Origin: Cephalotus follicularis
Taxonomy: Eukaryota > Streptophyta > Magnoliopsida > Oxalidales > Cephalotaceae
Assembly: GCA_001972305.1 (NCBI GenBank)
Contig: BDDD01002101.1
Span: 172,246 to 236,245, forward strand
Length of the DNA stretch: 64,000 nucleotides
Direction of reading: 5' to 3'
The translations under genes and the position numbers were made by a program. How positions within the stretch are numbered: position 1 is the stretch's first letter; each line of letters begins with the position of its first letter. Below, one piece after another: positions 11,496 through 23,850 of this stretch. The notes below the pieces were generated by a model, which did not search any database, was not told the DNA's origin, and worked only from the letters and a program-made list of their open reading frames with translations.

Positions 11496-11985
11496 AGAAT
11501 GGCCAGCACGTTCTTCGTAGGCAGAATAACGTGCAAGGAGATTTGTTTAGAGGCTTTACCTAATGCCTTTTCAAGTGCCTTGTGACGTGTTGTGCATGTG
11601 GGAGTGTTGCCAGGAATGCTCTGAGCATGCTCCTCACATGGAACATGCAAAGGAATCCTCACCTGCAACCTGCAATGTAAAGAATAGTTAAAGAAAACAA
11701 AAAGAAATGCAGAAAACCTGGAAGTGGGAGAGATCTCTGGGTGGTCTGTGAAATGACAAAAGGAAGAGGTTAGGAGGAAGCCATATGCATAAGGATATTC
11801 CTCCCCACTTATCTCTCTCATTTTAAAAACACCAGAAGAAAGAGAGGAGATAAAAACAGTGTGTGTGTGTGTGTTCCACCATTGTTGAGCAAGGAAGCTT
11901 GGAGCTTACACACCAACTGCTAGGACGAACCAGGGAGCTTCCAAGCCGTACCTGGGAACTCAAGTGACTTCGTGTCGTACTAAAA

Positions 11986-12035
11986 GAGGTGGACTTTTGG
12001 CTTCTAACTTGAGGCCAGAGGTAGGGGAAAGCCAT
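11986..12035 (+). other. Conserved LTR hairpin block (A)
   Basis: AGGTGGACTTTT, then GGCTTC-TAACTT-GAGGCC (6-bp stem with one G-U, 6-nt loop), then AGAGGTAGGGG. The same arrangement with different, still paired stem bases occurs in B, C, K and L. The AG/GTAGGG end resembles a splice donor. It lies between the two GTCGAC clusters. Confidence 0.65.
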
Positions 12036-12259
12036 ACTGTAATTTTGAGTTGGATATTAATGCATGACTTATGATTTTGAATGTATAAAATGCATAATTC
12101 TTGTACTGGTTTCGTTACTGGATTGATGCCATGATATGCTAGACATGTTTGGAGTATCTGCATGTTGGTTTATTGCTATGAAAACCAGTTATTATGCTTG
12201 GCTATGGGTTTTTGAGGTCACTGTTTGATAACTCGTGAGGAAGAAGACGACTACTGTTG

Positions 12260-12462
12260 GAAATGACGTCGACTCCTTTTAGAAAGACATCGACGTCATT
12301 GAATAATACACTGTCATTTTGAGATTCCAGACCTTGAACGTCGACGAGAGAAAATTGGACATCGACGCCTTCTGTGGAAGAACGCGCTAACACTGGGGCT
12401 TGAACATCGACGTCTGCCATGAAAGACATCGACGCCTTTGGGAAAGACGTCGACGTCTTTGT
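12260..12462 (+). repeat. GTCGAC palindrome cluster 2, A 3' LTR
   Basis: Nearly identical to 3590-3805 of the 5' LTR, including the final pair of palindromes able to form a long stem. Confidence 0.85.
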
Positions 12463-13804
12463 TACTGTTTGGGAGTTTCTTCATCAAATGATACGAAACG
12501 ATCCCAATTCCTGTTAGGGTGCATTTGAGCATATGTATGCATTGCATATGTACTGTTTACTGCCTGATTGTGTACTGTTTGTGTATTGTTTATAATTTCT
12601 AATGTGTTAATACTTTAGAAATGCACATACGAACTCGGAATGAGATATTTTGAGTAAGAAGATATGTATTGATCAAATAACGTATTTTCAACCGAACGGA
12701 TAAATAATTTACACTACTGATACTGTTACTGATATTTTCTACTGAAAATATCTATTTTCAAATGTTGTCAATTTTGGAAACATTTTGGAAAATAACTGCC
12801 TGTTGTCGATCAAATCGATCATTACTGTTTACTGTACTGTTACTGTTTAAATTCACTGTTTGCTCTGTGAATTGCTTGTGATTGTGTTTGAGCTGCTAGT
12901 TGCATGGCGGAGGTTGCCAGCGCCGACTAGTGGTAGGGTTGTACCTAGGGGCCTGGAGCATGACTGGGTGACTCACTGTACTGTTGCCTCGCTCGGTTGC
13001 CCGAAGTGGGGACCGTAGTGGGAGTGTAGCGTGGGGCCAGGAGTTGGCGGCGCTATAACTGTTGTTGTGGTCCTATGTGGACATACTGCCTGTTGTGGTC
13101 CTATGTGGACATACTGCCTGTTGTGGTCCTATGTGGACATACTGTACTGTACTGTTTACTGGTCCTTTATGGACATTACTGTGATTGTTGACGTGGCCCT
13201 GGCCGAGTTACTACTGCACTGTTACTGTACACATATATTTCTTATATATGTAACACTGATATTTTACTGTACCAATATACGTATTTTCATATATGTATAA
13301 ACTGGGTCTCCACTGCACTGCATCATTTATGCATTCATATCATGACATGCATTATGGTGATCCCGAATTACTGTTATGACTTAGCCGAGTGAGGACAAAG
13401 GCTAACCCCCCCTACTTTACAGATTGATGCAGTGGGCTCTTGGATCGACATGGACGAAGATCAAGCTGTTATAATTTGATCTTGTTATCTTACTGTTTTG
13501 TTAACCTTTGTGGACTATGATTTCCGGATGTGCCATTGTTATGGTTTGTATCTGAAGGAATTTTATATTTGTACTGTATGGTCACGCTCCGTTTTATGGG
13601 CGATTAACTCTGTAATAACCTGTATTTGTGTAGCGTGTGGTATGGGACGCACGTTACGTGTTGGCAGCTTATGTTCCTTTCTGCTTCCGCGACTGTTATT
13701 ATTGGAAAGGTTTTAAATTTTATGGTTTAACATGAGTTGTACTTCATGTTAATTGCCTTTACCGCTTTATGTTGCGTTTTATATAAACGGGGTGTGACAG
13801 TAAC

Positions 13805-15984
13805 ACACCAAAACTCTAACACCACAAACCCTAACCCTAACCTAGCAAAACCCTTAGGGTTTTCTACCAATTAAGGTAGAAAAGGGCACACCTGAGATGG
13901 AACCCTCAACATCATCATACATACACAATCTACACAATACATCAACAAGGAGACGAATTAGAATTCATTACCTAATTCTTTGCTCCTCCACTAAACTTGT
14001 GTGTTCCTTCAAACCATGATCCAAGATTTACGTCTTCATAAATAATCCTCCACTAGGCACGGCAAACAACATCTAGGAAGGCTTGAAGTCTAGATGTGTA
14101 TGTCCTAAACTAAACTTATTCACAAGTAAAGATATAATCCTTTGAAGAAGAATATCTCCACCTATAAATAAGTTGGAGGGTGAGAGAATGTTGTATTGTC
14201 TTCTTCTCTTCAAGAACTTCAAAGCTCCTTCTTCTTCTTCAAGCGAGAAATGCTCTCATGGAAAGAGACAAAGAGAAGGATTAGAGAGCATGGGCGGGTG
14301 GGCTTAGAGAGAAAGAAAGAATTGTCAAGTGTGTTAAATAAGTCAAGTCTCCTTAATATCTTAAGCATGACTCATACTTAAATATCTCAATAAAGCTTAT
14401 CATTAAGCATCCAATGAATCATCAACTTCTCTCTTAATTCATCACTAAAGGGCTGACCACATTAATTGCAAAAAGGCATCGTGCATGAAGCCCACAAAAT
14501 AGGTGATGTTCTCATTTTGAAAAGTCAACATAAGTGGCCGAGAAACAAATATTGGGTCATCCACTCTGTTGCAAATGTTAAGGCCCAAAATTCAGCCCAA
14601 AGAGAATAGAAAATCCCCAACCCAATTAGTCCTAAAGACCATAGGCTCATATGCTCTCTCTTCCAATAAATACCCAGTGTATTTATTAGAGAAAAAATCA
14701 ACGCTTTGCACGGAACATTCCATTATAGAACTCCCTTCTAAAGAAATGATATGTTCAGCAAATAAAATGTTCTCAAGCAAAGTAACATCTCTCTCAGATG
14801 CTGATCTCTCACGAAATGACATGTGTCACCCACACGTCAACCTGTTCCAAAATTAGGCCGGACCTGAAAACCCAGTTGGATTCCGGTACAATGATAAATT
14901 TCCCAGAACATCCCAAATTTCTGGTACGACAATTTTAATAGTCTCCGACCATTAACATAGCCCTGGTATGATATCCAATCATCCCTCGGATATGTGGCCT
15001 GAAGTTCCACATCTATCATTCGTTATCCGGTTAACCAGTGCTTTATCACTGTCACGGTTTATGTGTCATGTATCCCTCGTCATACTCTGCTCCAACTGTG
15101 GACAAGGGTTTGGATTAATGTCATCCCAGGTAAAACTGTGATAACTATAATTCTATGAATGCTCTAAGACTATCGGGAGATATCCCATGAAACCATTCGT
15201 TTCCAATCTTCCAAATGCCTGATCAAGACTTTAAGTCTACAACGGTCACATATGTTATAGAGCCTATAACCCTTAACAAGGGTGTGATGATCCCATCTTG
15301 TGCACTCGCCCATACATCTTGATGCAGCTCCCACAAGGCCAAAAGACAACCCTTTTGTCAGCACATGGCTAGTGCTGGGGAAGGCTGAAATCAAAGCCAA
15401 GTGGTTACTGCACAACGCATGCCAGCCGCTCAGGTCTATGGAAACAACGCAGATCACATATGATCTCTAGCCACTTTTGACTATACACTACCGAGACAAT
15501 AGGAATTCTATTGACAAAGGTGTAGACTCTCCAATGGTGGGCCAGTTCAGTGAAATGCATCTAGCATGCACCCCGCATCAGCTTTAGGGTAAACCCAAAT
15601 GGCAATGAGATAATCCATCCTCCTTTACCATTCGGTGCAAGCATAACACGGCAAGTCTTTGTGGTTCATCTATTGCCCTAAGAAAGTGAACCTATGACTT
15701 GGAACGTTCTGTCAGAAGGGAGTAAGGATCTCATTCTCATAACCTCTCAGGTAAAAGATCCAACCCCTCGAACGACAGGGTGCTATATGTGTATTCAGTC
15801 AACTTTGTGATTAACTTATCCGTAGTGACGGTTTGGGATAATACATATAGCAAATACCAATGTTACTGAATATGCACAATTGAACATGAATGGAACTAAG
15901 AATGTATTGATAAAGAGTGTATCATATGTACAATACATATGTGTGCAGCCACCTCTTGGCTTGTAGGGACACCCCTATCTAACT
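13805..15984 (-). repeat. F copia LTR, outer portion
   Basis: Continuation of the F LTR beyond insertion A; on the minus strand it begins near TTAGATAGGGGTGTCC at ~15984. The stretch around 15600-15800 aligns with the plus-strand fragment F' (36827-37020) and more distantly with the LTRs G, I and N, for instance around GAACCTATGACTTGGAAC. No coding region is visible in it, and the short frames are not conserved among copies. Total LTR length is about 2.4 kb. Confidence 0.7.
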
Positions 15985-16061
15985 AGTACTACCATCGACT
16001 ACCTACCTTTCTGGGTTGTAGCCGAGTGGGGTCGAGATAACACTGACCACATCATCCATAG

Positions 16062-16173
16062 GATAAGGCTTGTTCACAGTCGTCCCAGCCAATGATACGA
16101 TAGGGCTTGTTCACAACGGTCACAGCCAATGATACGATAGGGCTTGTTCACAATGGTCGCAACCAACGATACG
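16062..16173. repeat. Three tandem 37-bp units in P
   Basis: Three copies of a unit starting GAT(A)GGGCTTGTTCAC and ending AACCAATGATAC-like, with a few substitutions between copies. Non-coding. Confidence 0.85.
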
Positions 16174-16804
16174 ATATTCTCATTGGTCTGCCCACAATGC
16201 AGTGGTCCCCGTAGGTCCACCCCTAATGTGGGGTTCCGTAACCCCCATATGATATGGTCTAACACCCATAACCTTTATGACATAAATGAAGATTATAAAT
16301 GGGTTATGTCATTAGGTCTCAAACAATAACAACCATAACCATAATTATAACCATGTATACCCTTAGCCTATGACCATGTAACCATTTAAGTGATAAGGAC
16401 CTGACTATGAAGGATCGCGTAGGATCCATCTGTCAAAACCATTTAAAAACCATTTCCATAGCCATTTTCATAACCATTTCTTGGTCCCTATCGAAGTTAT
16501 AAAAATAATGGAGAGGAAGTCCAACTAGGATATTCGCGTCCAAACGTCCCAATTGAACTATCCTAACCATTTATTGAAAACCACTTTAAAAATCCATTCG
16601 AAGGTTGATTTTAAAGATCATTTGGTTTAAAGAAGGGTTCACATAGGTTACAAGGCCTGAGAGAGGCTTCTTATGGAACCCATTTGAAGATAAAAGTGTT
16701 TGGAGTTGAAAAGGGGTGAAAACACTGTGTTTTACAGAGAACAGGGTGCTAAACGCCGACCCCTTTGCTCCAAAGCATTGACGTTTTGCCCATATTTTCC
16801 TAAG

Positions 16805-17245
16805 TTCTGATGTCCAACTTCGAGCTTTTGAGCTCTCACCTCTACCTCTGAGGTCTGCCTTCAAGCTTTGATGTCTGACTTTGAGCTTTGAGCTCTAACC
16901 TCTACCTCTGAGGTCTACCTTCAAGTTTCGATGTCTTACTTCGAGCTTTTAGCTCTGACCTCTCCCTCTGAGGTCTGCCTTCAAGCACCGAGGTCTGACT
17001 TTAAGATTTGAGCTCTGACCTCTACCTCCGAGGTCTGCCTTCAAGCACCGAGGTCTGACTTTGAGCTTTGAGCTCTGACCTCTACCCCCGAGGTCTGCCT
17101 TCAACTTCTCGAGCTCCGCTTTAGCTTCTGAGCTCTCCCATCAATTGTCCGAGCTTTGCCTTAGCATTCTGAGCCCTTCCTTCACTTGTCCGAGCTTTGC
17201 CTTAGCATTATGAGCTCTTCCGTCAGCTGTCCAAGCTCTACCTTA
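16805..17245. repeat. ~60-bp minisatellite in P
   Basis: About five units of roughly 60 bp built from GAGCTCTGACCTCTACC and GAGGTCTGCCTTCAAG blocks, followed by shorter, more diverged units (TGTCCGAGCTTTGCCTTAGC). Low-complexity CT/GA-rich, non-coding. Confidence 0.85.
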
Positions 17246-17587
17246 GCAGAACATCAAAAACGGTTGCTAACAATTTGTAGTTCAAACCAAAACAATTTAA
17301 ATAAGTTTAAAATCCGATCCATAGGAAGTTGTAAGTTTCAATGGTCGATTATCAGTTGAAAGTAGCTTTAAACCCTTAGATCCGTACCCATAACCCTTGA
17401 ATGAAGAGGGAGAAATGATCAGGTCTGTAAAACCTAAAGCTCTCAATTCTCTCTCTGATCTCCATCCTAATCCGTTATAAACCATGAAAAACACCCTAGT
17501 CCATACATCTAGCATACATACAGTTATCCGCAACCATAAAATCCATCAATTCCGTCAATATGCATGAGTTAAGAGCACATATGTAGA

Positions 17588-17610
17588 ACTTACCTCAATA
17601 ACGGTTGAGA
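17588..17610 (-). other. Hairpin next to donor-like site in P
   Basis: On the minus strand CTCAA-CCGTTA-TTGAG forms a 5-bp stem with a 6-nt loop and is directly followed by GTAAGT, a perfect splice-donor match. The layout parallels the hairpin block of A, B, C, K and L, but the sequence is unrelated. Confidence 0.4.
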
Positions 17611-18961
17611 TGCAGATCTGGATGTTGAATCCTTGATATGATCTGTCATGCCCCAGTTTCGGTAAGACAACATTAAAGCGGTAAAGGCAATTAACAAATA
17701 AATTCAGCTCATGCAAAAACCATAAAATTTAAACTTTTCAAACATGATATCAGTTGCGGAAGCATAAAAACTCATAAGCTGAAACACGTAATGTGCATCC
17801 CATACTGCACGCTACTCAAAACAAATCTGTCATTGTTAAGAGCCCACAAACGGAGCGTGATCCATAAAACATTAATACAACCCATCGTTAAACAAAACCA
17901 GAAGTGCGGTATATCAGTAGTCCTTAAAACAAAACCGGTTTATTACAAAATAGGAGAATTAAAACCAACAACAACAACAACATAAAAACTTGTTCTTCGT
18001 CCAAGCTACTCCAACCGGTCCCCTGCATCAATCTGTAAAGTAGGGGGTTAGCCTTTATCCTCACTCAGCTAAGTCATAAGGGTAGCTCGGGATCAATATT
18101 AAATGCATGTCTTGTGATGTATGCATAAATGATGCAGTGCAGGAAATACCAGTTTATATATATATGAAAAAAAAATATATATTAGCAGTACATTAAAAAC
18201 AACAGTGGGTGCATATATATGAAAAATATATGTAAGCAATAACAGTACAGTAGTAACCTATCAAAAGCTACATCAACAAGCACAGTAATGTCCGAAAAGG
18301 ACAAATAGGCAGTACAGTAAGTCGACAAAGGACCACAACAGGCAGGCAGTATGTGTAACGCCGCCAACTCCTGGCCCCACGTTCACTCCCACTTCGGTCC
18401 CTACTCCAGGTAACCAAGCGAGACAACAGTATAGTACAGTGAGTTACCCAGCCAACTCCTGGCTCCAAGGTCAACCCTACCACTAGCCGGCGCTGGCAGT
18501 CTCCGCCATGCAACTAGTGGCTCAAGCACAAACACAGTAATTTCACAGAGCAACACAGTGAATCAATACAGTAAACAGTGCAGTAAGCAGTACAGTAGTG
18601 ATCGTTTAGATCGACAACCGGCAGTTCATTCTCAAATATTTTCAAAAGTGATAACATTTGAAATACGTATTTCTAATAGATAGAAAATACTTTAAACAGT
18701 TCAGTAGTGGAAATCGCTTTCCAAAGGCGTTCGTAAAAATAAAAATATTCTTTCTATATTTTCGTACTCAACATAGTAGTTTTCAACTTGCATGTGCATT
18801 TCTAATGTAACGACACTTAGAGAATCATAATCAATTTATAAACAGTCCGTAAATAGGTAGTAAACAGTACATATGCAATGCATACAAATGCTCTAATCCA
18901 TCCTAATCGGAATCGGGATCGTTTCGTATCGTTTAAATAAGAAAACTTCCAAACAGTACAA

Positions 18962-19225
18962 GAAGGCGTCGATGTCTATTAAAAGGCATTGATGTCTTTG
19001 TCCCTCAAGGTCGATGTCCAAGTCCTTAGTGTCAGCGCTTTCTACTGTTCGTAGACGTCGATGTCCATTTTTATGCGCATCGACGCTCAAGGTATGGAAC
19101 CTTAAACGTCAGCGTATTGCTCAAGGTGTCGACGTGTTAAGGAAGGAACCTTAGGCGTCGACGTGTAATACGTCAAAATTCAAGCAGATAGCCGAAAGGC
19201 GTCGATGTAGTTCAAAGACGTCGAC
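18962..19225 (-). repeat. GTCGAC palindrome cluster, B 3' LTR (downstream)
   Basis: About ten copies, such as GGCGTCGATGTC, GACGTCGATGTCC, GGTGTCGACGTG and AGACGTCGACGTG. It lies downstream of the hairpin block in the LTR's own orientation, so in R or U5. Confidence 0.8.
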
Positions 19226-19458
19226 GTGATTCGAGCACCAGTCGTCTTCTTCCTCACGACGTAACAAACATTGACCATCACAATCCACATACATGCAAGA
19301 TAACATGTAATCAAGGCAGGAAACCAACATGCACATACATATCACATGTCCAGCATAACATGGCATTGATCCAGTGATCGAAATAGTTCAAGAATCATGC
19401 AATCTATGCACCAAAACATAGTCCAAGCATGAACATTAATCTCAAGCATATAGTTATG

Positions 19459-19506
19459 GCTTCCCCTACCTCTTTGTTCCAAGGGAGGAACTAGAATGTC
19501 CACCTC
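19459..19506 (-). other. Conserved LTR hairpin block (B 3' LTR)
   Basis: Minus strand: GAGGTGGACATTCTA, stem GTTCC, loop TCCCTT, stem GGAAC, then AAAGAGGTAGGGG. Same architecture as the block in A with different stem bases. Confidence 0.6.
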
Positions 19507-20031
19507 ATTGCGTTCCAAACTGGTCACAGCAGCCCCCAGGTCCGTCCCGTTGCTGCAAGCCACCAGCCCCAAGTTCTAATCTCTGAATTGTTCAACAATG
19601 GAGGAAATGTTTATCCCTCCTCAATGTTTTCCTCTCTTTGATATCCCTCATGTGTTTCCCACCAACTCTCACTGTTTCTTTTGTGGTTTCCCTTCTCTTC
19701 TTTTTCTCCCGGTTCGTTTTGGGAAGAGAAGGGAGTTTTATGCAGATTGAAGTTTGTTTCCATCTGCATTAATGCAAAAATCTCCTCTTTCTTCACACCT
19801 TCTCCACACCTGGTTGCATGGCGCACCAGGTGTCTCCCCTTTGCTGCCAAGGCCATTGCATGCTCTCGCATGCCTTCCCACTTCTGTCATTGCAATCCTA
19901 GCAGTTCAGGGTACCATAATACATGCTCAACACGTCATGATCTGCATGTTAAGATTCCTGGATGGTGCCCCCAAAAGTGTCCCATAGCACCATGTTACTG
20001 TCAGTGCATAACGGGTCTAATATTCGGCGTT

Positions 20032-20190
20032 ACACGTCGACGTTTTATTCGGACGTTGACGTCTTTCCTCTTTCTTTTCATACGAGGGCGTCGATGTTCA
20101 CGCCAGTGTCGACGTGCATGTACATGCACCTACGTGAGTCATTTGTCTCAAAGACGTCGATGTGTTCAATAGGCGTCGACGTGTTTCTCC
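20032..20190 (-). repeat. GTCGAC palindrome cluster, B 3' LTR (upstream)
   Basis: Copies such as ACACGTCGACGTT, GGGCGTCGATGTTC, GTGTCGACGTG and AGGCGTCGACGTG near the LTR start, in presumed U3. Confidence 0.8.
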
Positions 20191-20378
20191 CCAAAACTGC
20201 GCCGTTTCACCTCAAATTGTTCTTTTAACATGTCACTAACATTCCCATTCCAAAACAACATTATTAGAGTTTGGAAAACATCGTCAAAGTCATGGAAATC
20301 CATCATGTTTTATTAATTTCACAATACAAGTACATTCACACCGTGAAATTACAACATATGAAAATCTCGGGCGTTACA

Positions 20379-20393
20379 TCCACCCCTCCTTCA
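20379..20393 (-). other. B polypurine tract
   Basis: Minus-strand GAAGGAGGGGTGGA abutting the LTR, identical in type to the tract of A. Confidence 0.85.
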
Positions 20394-20399
20394 AGGAAT

Positions 20400-23300
20400 T
20401 TCGTCCTCGAAATTAAACAATACTAGAACAAGTGCGGGTAACGCTCTCGGATACTCTCCTCACGTTCCCAAGTTGCTTCATCCAGTCGGTGGAACTGCCA
20501 TTGAACCTTGACCATGGAGATGGTTCAGTTCCTCAAAATCTGCGTCTTCCAATCTAGGATCCGTACAGGCAATTCCTCACAATATAGGTCGTCACATACC
20601 AGAACAGTATCATAATCCAGGACATGTGACGGGTCCGGGATATATCTCCTCAGCATAGATACATGAAAGACGTCGTGCACGTTTGATAGTGCAAGAGGTA
20701 AGGCAAGCTGGTAGGCTACCTCCCCAACTCTCTCCAAAATCTCAAAAGGACCAATGTAGCGTGGAGCTAATTTGCCCTTTTTCCCAAACCTTTGCACGCC
20801 CTTCCATGGTGACACCTTTAAGAACACATGATCACCAACACTGAAGGTCAAAGGCCTCCTATTGGCACTGTCCACATAGCTCTTCTGCCGGCTCTGAGTA
20901 GCAAGCAGCTTCTCTTTAATCATCCTGATCTTTTCTGAAGTCTCCTCTACCAACTCAGTCCCGAGTAAAGGTCGCTCCCCGACCTCATCCCAACAAATAG
21001 GAGATCTACACTTCCTCCCATACAGTGCTTCAAACGGTGACATGTCGATACTGGAATGATAGCTGTTATTGTAAGAGAACTCCATCAGAGGAATGTGATC
21101 CTCTCATGTACCAGCAAAGTCAATAACGCAAGCCCGTAGCATATCTTTGAGGGTCTGGATGGTACGCTCAGAATGCCCATCGATCCGAGGGTGGAAGGCA
21201 GTACTTAGGTTTAGCTTCGTCCCGAAAGCTGTCTGAAATCTCTTCCAAAAGTTGGAAGTGAAGATGGAATCTCTATCACATATGATGCTGACTGGAACAC
21301 CGTGTAGCCTCACTATCTCCTTCACATACAACCGAGCCAGCTTCCTCGCAGAATCCGTAACGTGTGTAGGCAGAAAGTGTGCTGATTTGGTGAGTCTATC
21401 CACGATAACCCACACGGTGTAGTGACAGTTCTGAGTCAGAGGAAAACCCGAAACAAAGTCCATCATAACATGTTCCCACTTCCACTCTGGAATTGGTAAA
21501 GGTTGCAACAACCCTGCCGATCTCTGGTGCTCGGCCTTAACTGTCTGGCAAGTCAAACACCGTGACACATACTCAGCGATCTCTTGTTTCATGCCAAGCC
21601 ACTAGTAATCCCTCTTCATGCTTGGTACATTTTTGTGCTACTAGGATGGATGCTGTACTGGGATCTATGATCCCCGTAAAGTAACTCACTCTTCAACCCA
21701 GGTTCATTCGGAAGACACACACGTCCCCGAAATCTTAAGACACCATCGGCATGTACCCGAAAATCCGACTCTGAGACCAGATTCTCTCGAATCTTTTGCA
21801 AGTTAGGATTGTGTGCTTGAGCGTTCTTTATGTCGTCAAGCAAAACTGGCTGTACTCGCATGCTAGCCATAAAGACTCCAGGTGACTGATTAAACGGAAA
21901 CCACTCTTGGAAATCTTCTAACATTTTCCATTGCGACGCCATCGCACTGGCAACCATAGCCTTGAGGCTCAAGGCATCAGCGACCACGTTTGCTTTCCCC
22001 GGGTGGTACTGAACACTGCGATCATAATCATTAAAGAATTCTACCCATCTTCGTTGCCTCATGTTCAGTGTATCTTGACAAAACAGGTACCTCAAACTCT
22101 TATGGTCTGTAAAGATCTCAAACTACGCCCCATAAAGATAGTGCCTCAACTTTTGAAGGGGGAAGATGATAGCTGCGAGTTCACGATCATGCGTTAGGTA
22201 GTTTTCTTCATACTGCGTTAGCTTCCTGGAAGCGTAAGCGATCACTCTTCCTCGCTGCATCAGCACGCAGCCTAAACCCTTACCCGATGCATCACTGTAG
22301 ACCGCAAAGCCCTCATTACCATCAGGTAATGCCAAGATAGGAGCGGAAACTAACCGATCCTTCAATTCACAGAAACTAGCTTCACAATCTTCATCCCAGA
22401 CAAATAAGGTCTTCTTCTGGGTTAGTCTCGTCAAGGGCACGACTATCCTTGAAAAGTTCTGGATAAACCTCCTGTAATACCCCGCCAATCCAAGGAAACT
22501 GCGTACCTCCGTCACATTCTTTGGTTGTGGCCAGTCTCGTACCACTTCAGTCTTTGACGGATCCACCGTCAAGCCTTCCCCAGATACGATATGGCCGAGA
22601 AAGATCAGATGATCAAGCCAGAATTCACACTTGTCGAACTTGGTGTACAACCGATGTTCTCTGAGAACTTGCAATACTATCCTCAGATGATGAGTGTGCT
22701 CCTCCTCATTCCTTGAATATACCAGTATGTCATCAATAAATACCACGACAAACTGGTCCAGGTATGGCCGGAATACGTCATTCATCAATGACATGAGAGC
22801 TATCGGTGCATTGGTAACACCAAACGGCATCACCAAGAACTCGAAATGACCATACTATGTCCGGAAGGCAGTCTTCTCAATGTCTCCTTCCCTTACTCCC
22901 AGTTGGTGATTTCCTGACCTCAAATCGAGCTTGGAAAACACCCTTGATCCTTGCAACTGGTCAAACAAATCCTCGATATGGGGTAAAGGATACTTATTCT
23001 TGACAGTGGCCTTGTTCAACATTCTGTAATCGATGCAGAGCCTCATCGACCCATCCTTCTTTTTGACAAACAGTACAAGCGCACCCCACGGAGAAACACT
23101 GGGTCTTACAAAACCCTTAACAATTAGGTCTTGTAACTGTAACTTCAGCTCTCGCAACTCGGCAGGAGCCATCCGATAAGGCGATTTAGAGATAGGAGCT
23201 GTTCCAGGAACAAGATCAATTACGAACTCCATACTCCTCTTCGGTGGTAAAGATCCCAAGTCGTCAGGAAATACATCCGTAAATTCACACACCACTAGAA

Positions 23301-23850
23301 TCTCCTCCAGGCTCAAACCCTTCTCTTTCCTTCGATCAATCACATAGGCCAGGTATCCCTTGCATCCCTTCTCTAGATATCTCGATGCTCGAATAAAGGA
23401 TATGATCGGTGTCGATAACCCTTTGTCTCCCTTGAACTGGAAAGTTGTTCCATTGGGTAGACAAAAATCCACCGTTTTATTATAACAATCCATGCGAGCA
23501 CGGTGTGCTGATAGCCACTCCATCCCCAGTATAACATCGAAGTCACGGATAGGCAGCACTATCAAATTTGCATATAAAGAAATGCCTACCATAGACATCT
23601 CACAACTCCTATATACCGAGTCAGTGTACATAGAAGTCCCAGTCGGTGTACTCACATCAAGTATGTATGACATGCAGTCAGGGCGCATCTAAGCAAGATG
23701 CAAAACGTGCAGATATAAAAGAATGCGATGCTCTAGAATCCATCAATACCCTAGCAGAAAAACCATATATATACAGAGTACCTCCAACAACAGAAGTCGA
23801 ATCTGGAACCTTTGTCTGAGCAAGTAAAAAAACTCTACCTTTTGCGACGC
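20400..23850 (-). pseudogene. B pol region
   Basis: Minus strand, from the C-terminus upward: chromodomain-like end and [16 protein letters not shown] (20430-20800), integrase core with [10 protein letters not shown] and the HSERTIQTL block (20800-21650), RNase H with [16 protein letters not shown] (around 22200-22300), RT with [11 protein letters not shown] (around 22720), and protease with the VILGMEWL block (around 23500). Order and motifs match A closely. Fossil with many breaks. No functional claim. Confidence 0.9.

Larger units (their letters stand above)
2903..13799 (+). mobile_element. A: full-length Ty3/gypsy chromovirus (Tekay/Del-like)
   Basis: Complete structure: 5' LTR 2903-5320, PBS 5325, gag, protease, RT, RNase H, integrase, chromodomain, polypurine tract, 3' LTR 11166-13799. 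It is flanked by the identical 5-bp duplication GTAAC (2898-2902 and 13800-13804), so it is a single insertion into F. The LTRs are unequal in length (2418 and 2634 bp) through internal rearrangement but nearly identical over most of the aligned part. By eye they differ by a few percent near the start and about 1% or less elsewhere, so the element is young (perhaps under 1 My at the usual plant LTR rate). The coding region carries about four or five breaks and a tandem RT/RNase H duplication. Confidence 0.95.
11166..13799 (+). repeat. A 3' LTR
   Basis: TGTAACGCCA to GGGTGTGACA, 2634 bp, followed by the GTAAC duplication. It carries two GTCGAC clusters (11336-11495, 12260-12462) and, between them, the conserved hairpin block at 11986-12035. 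Confidence 0.95.
15985..17643 (-). repeat. P: probable minus-strand gypsy LTR fragment
   Basis: No protein domain is visible. The general layout (a GTAGCCGAGTGGGG block, tandem repeats, and a hairpin plus donor-like GAGGTAAGT near 17588-17610 on the minus strand) resembles the Tekay-like LTRs elsewhere in the window, but termini and target duplications cannot be seen. F lies on one side and B on the other. The family assignment is tentative. Confidence 0.4.
17644..20378 (-). repeat. B 3' LTR
   Basis: On the plus strand it runs TGTCATGCCCC to GGGCGTTACA (2735 bp). Inside are two GTCGAC clusters (18962-19225, 20032-20190) and, between them, the conserved hairpin block at 19459-19506. The polypurine tract abuts it at 20379. 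Confidence 0.93.

Noticed and set aside
13825-13846. Telomere-like CCCTAA repeats
   Set aside because: Only two or three units inside copia LTR F. Too short for an interstitial telomere.
16255-16325. MITE-like inverted repeat around CATAACC...GGGTTATG
   Set aside because: Arms are short and imperfect and no target duplication is visible.
19681-20228. Frames of 77-163 residues opposite B's LTR
   Set aside because: They lie in the LTR on the strand opposite the element and have no recognisable domain. The counterparts in the other LTR differ in frame.
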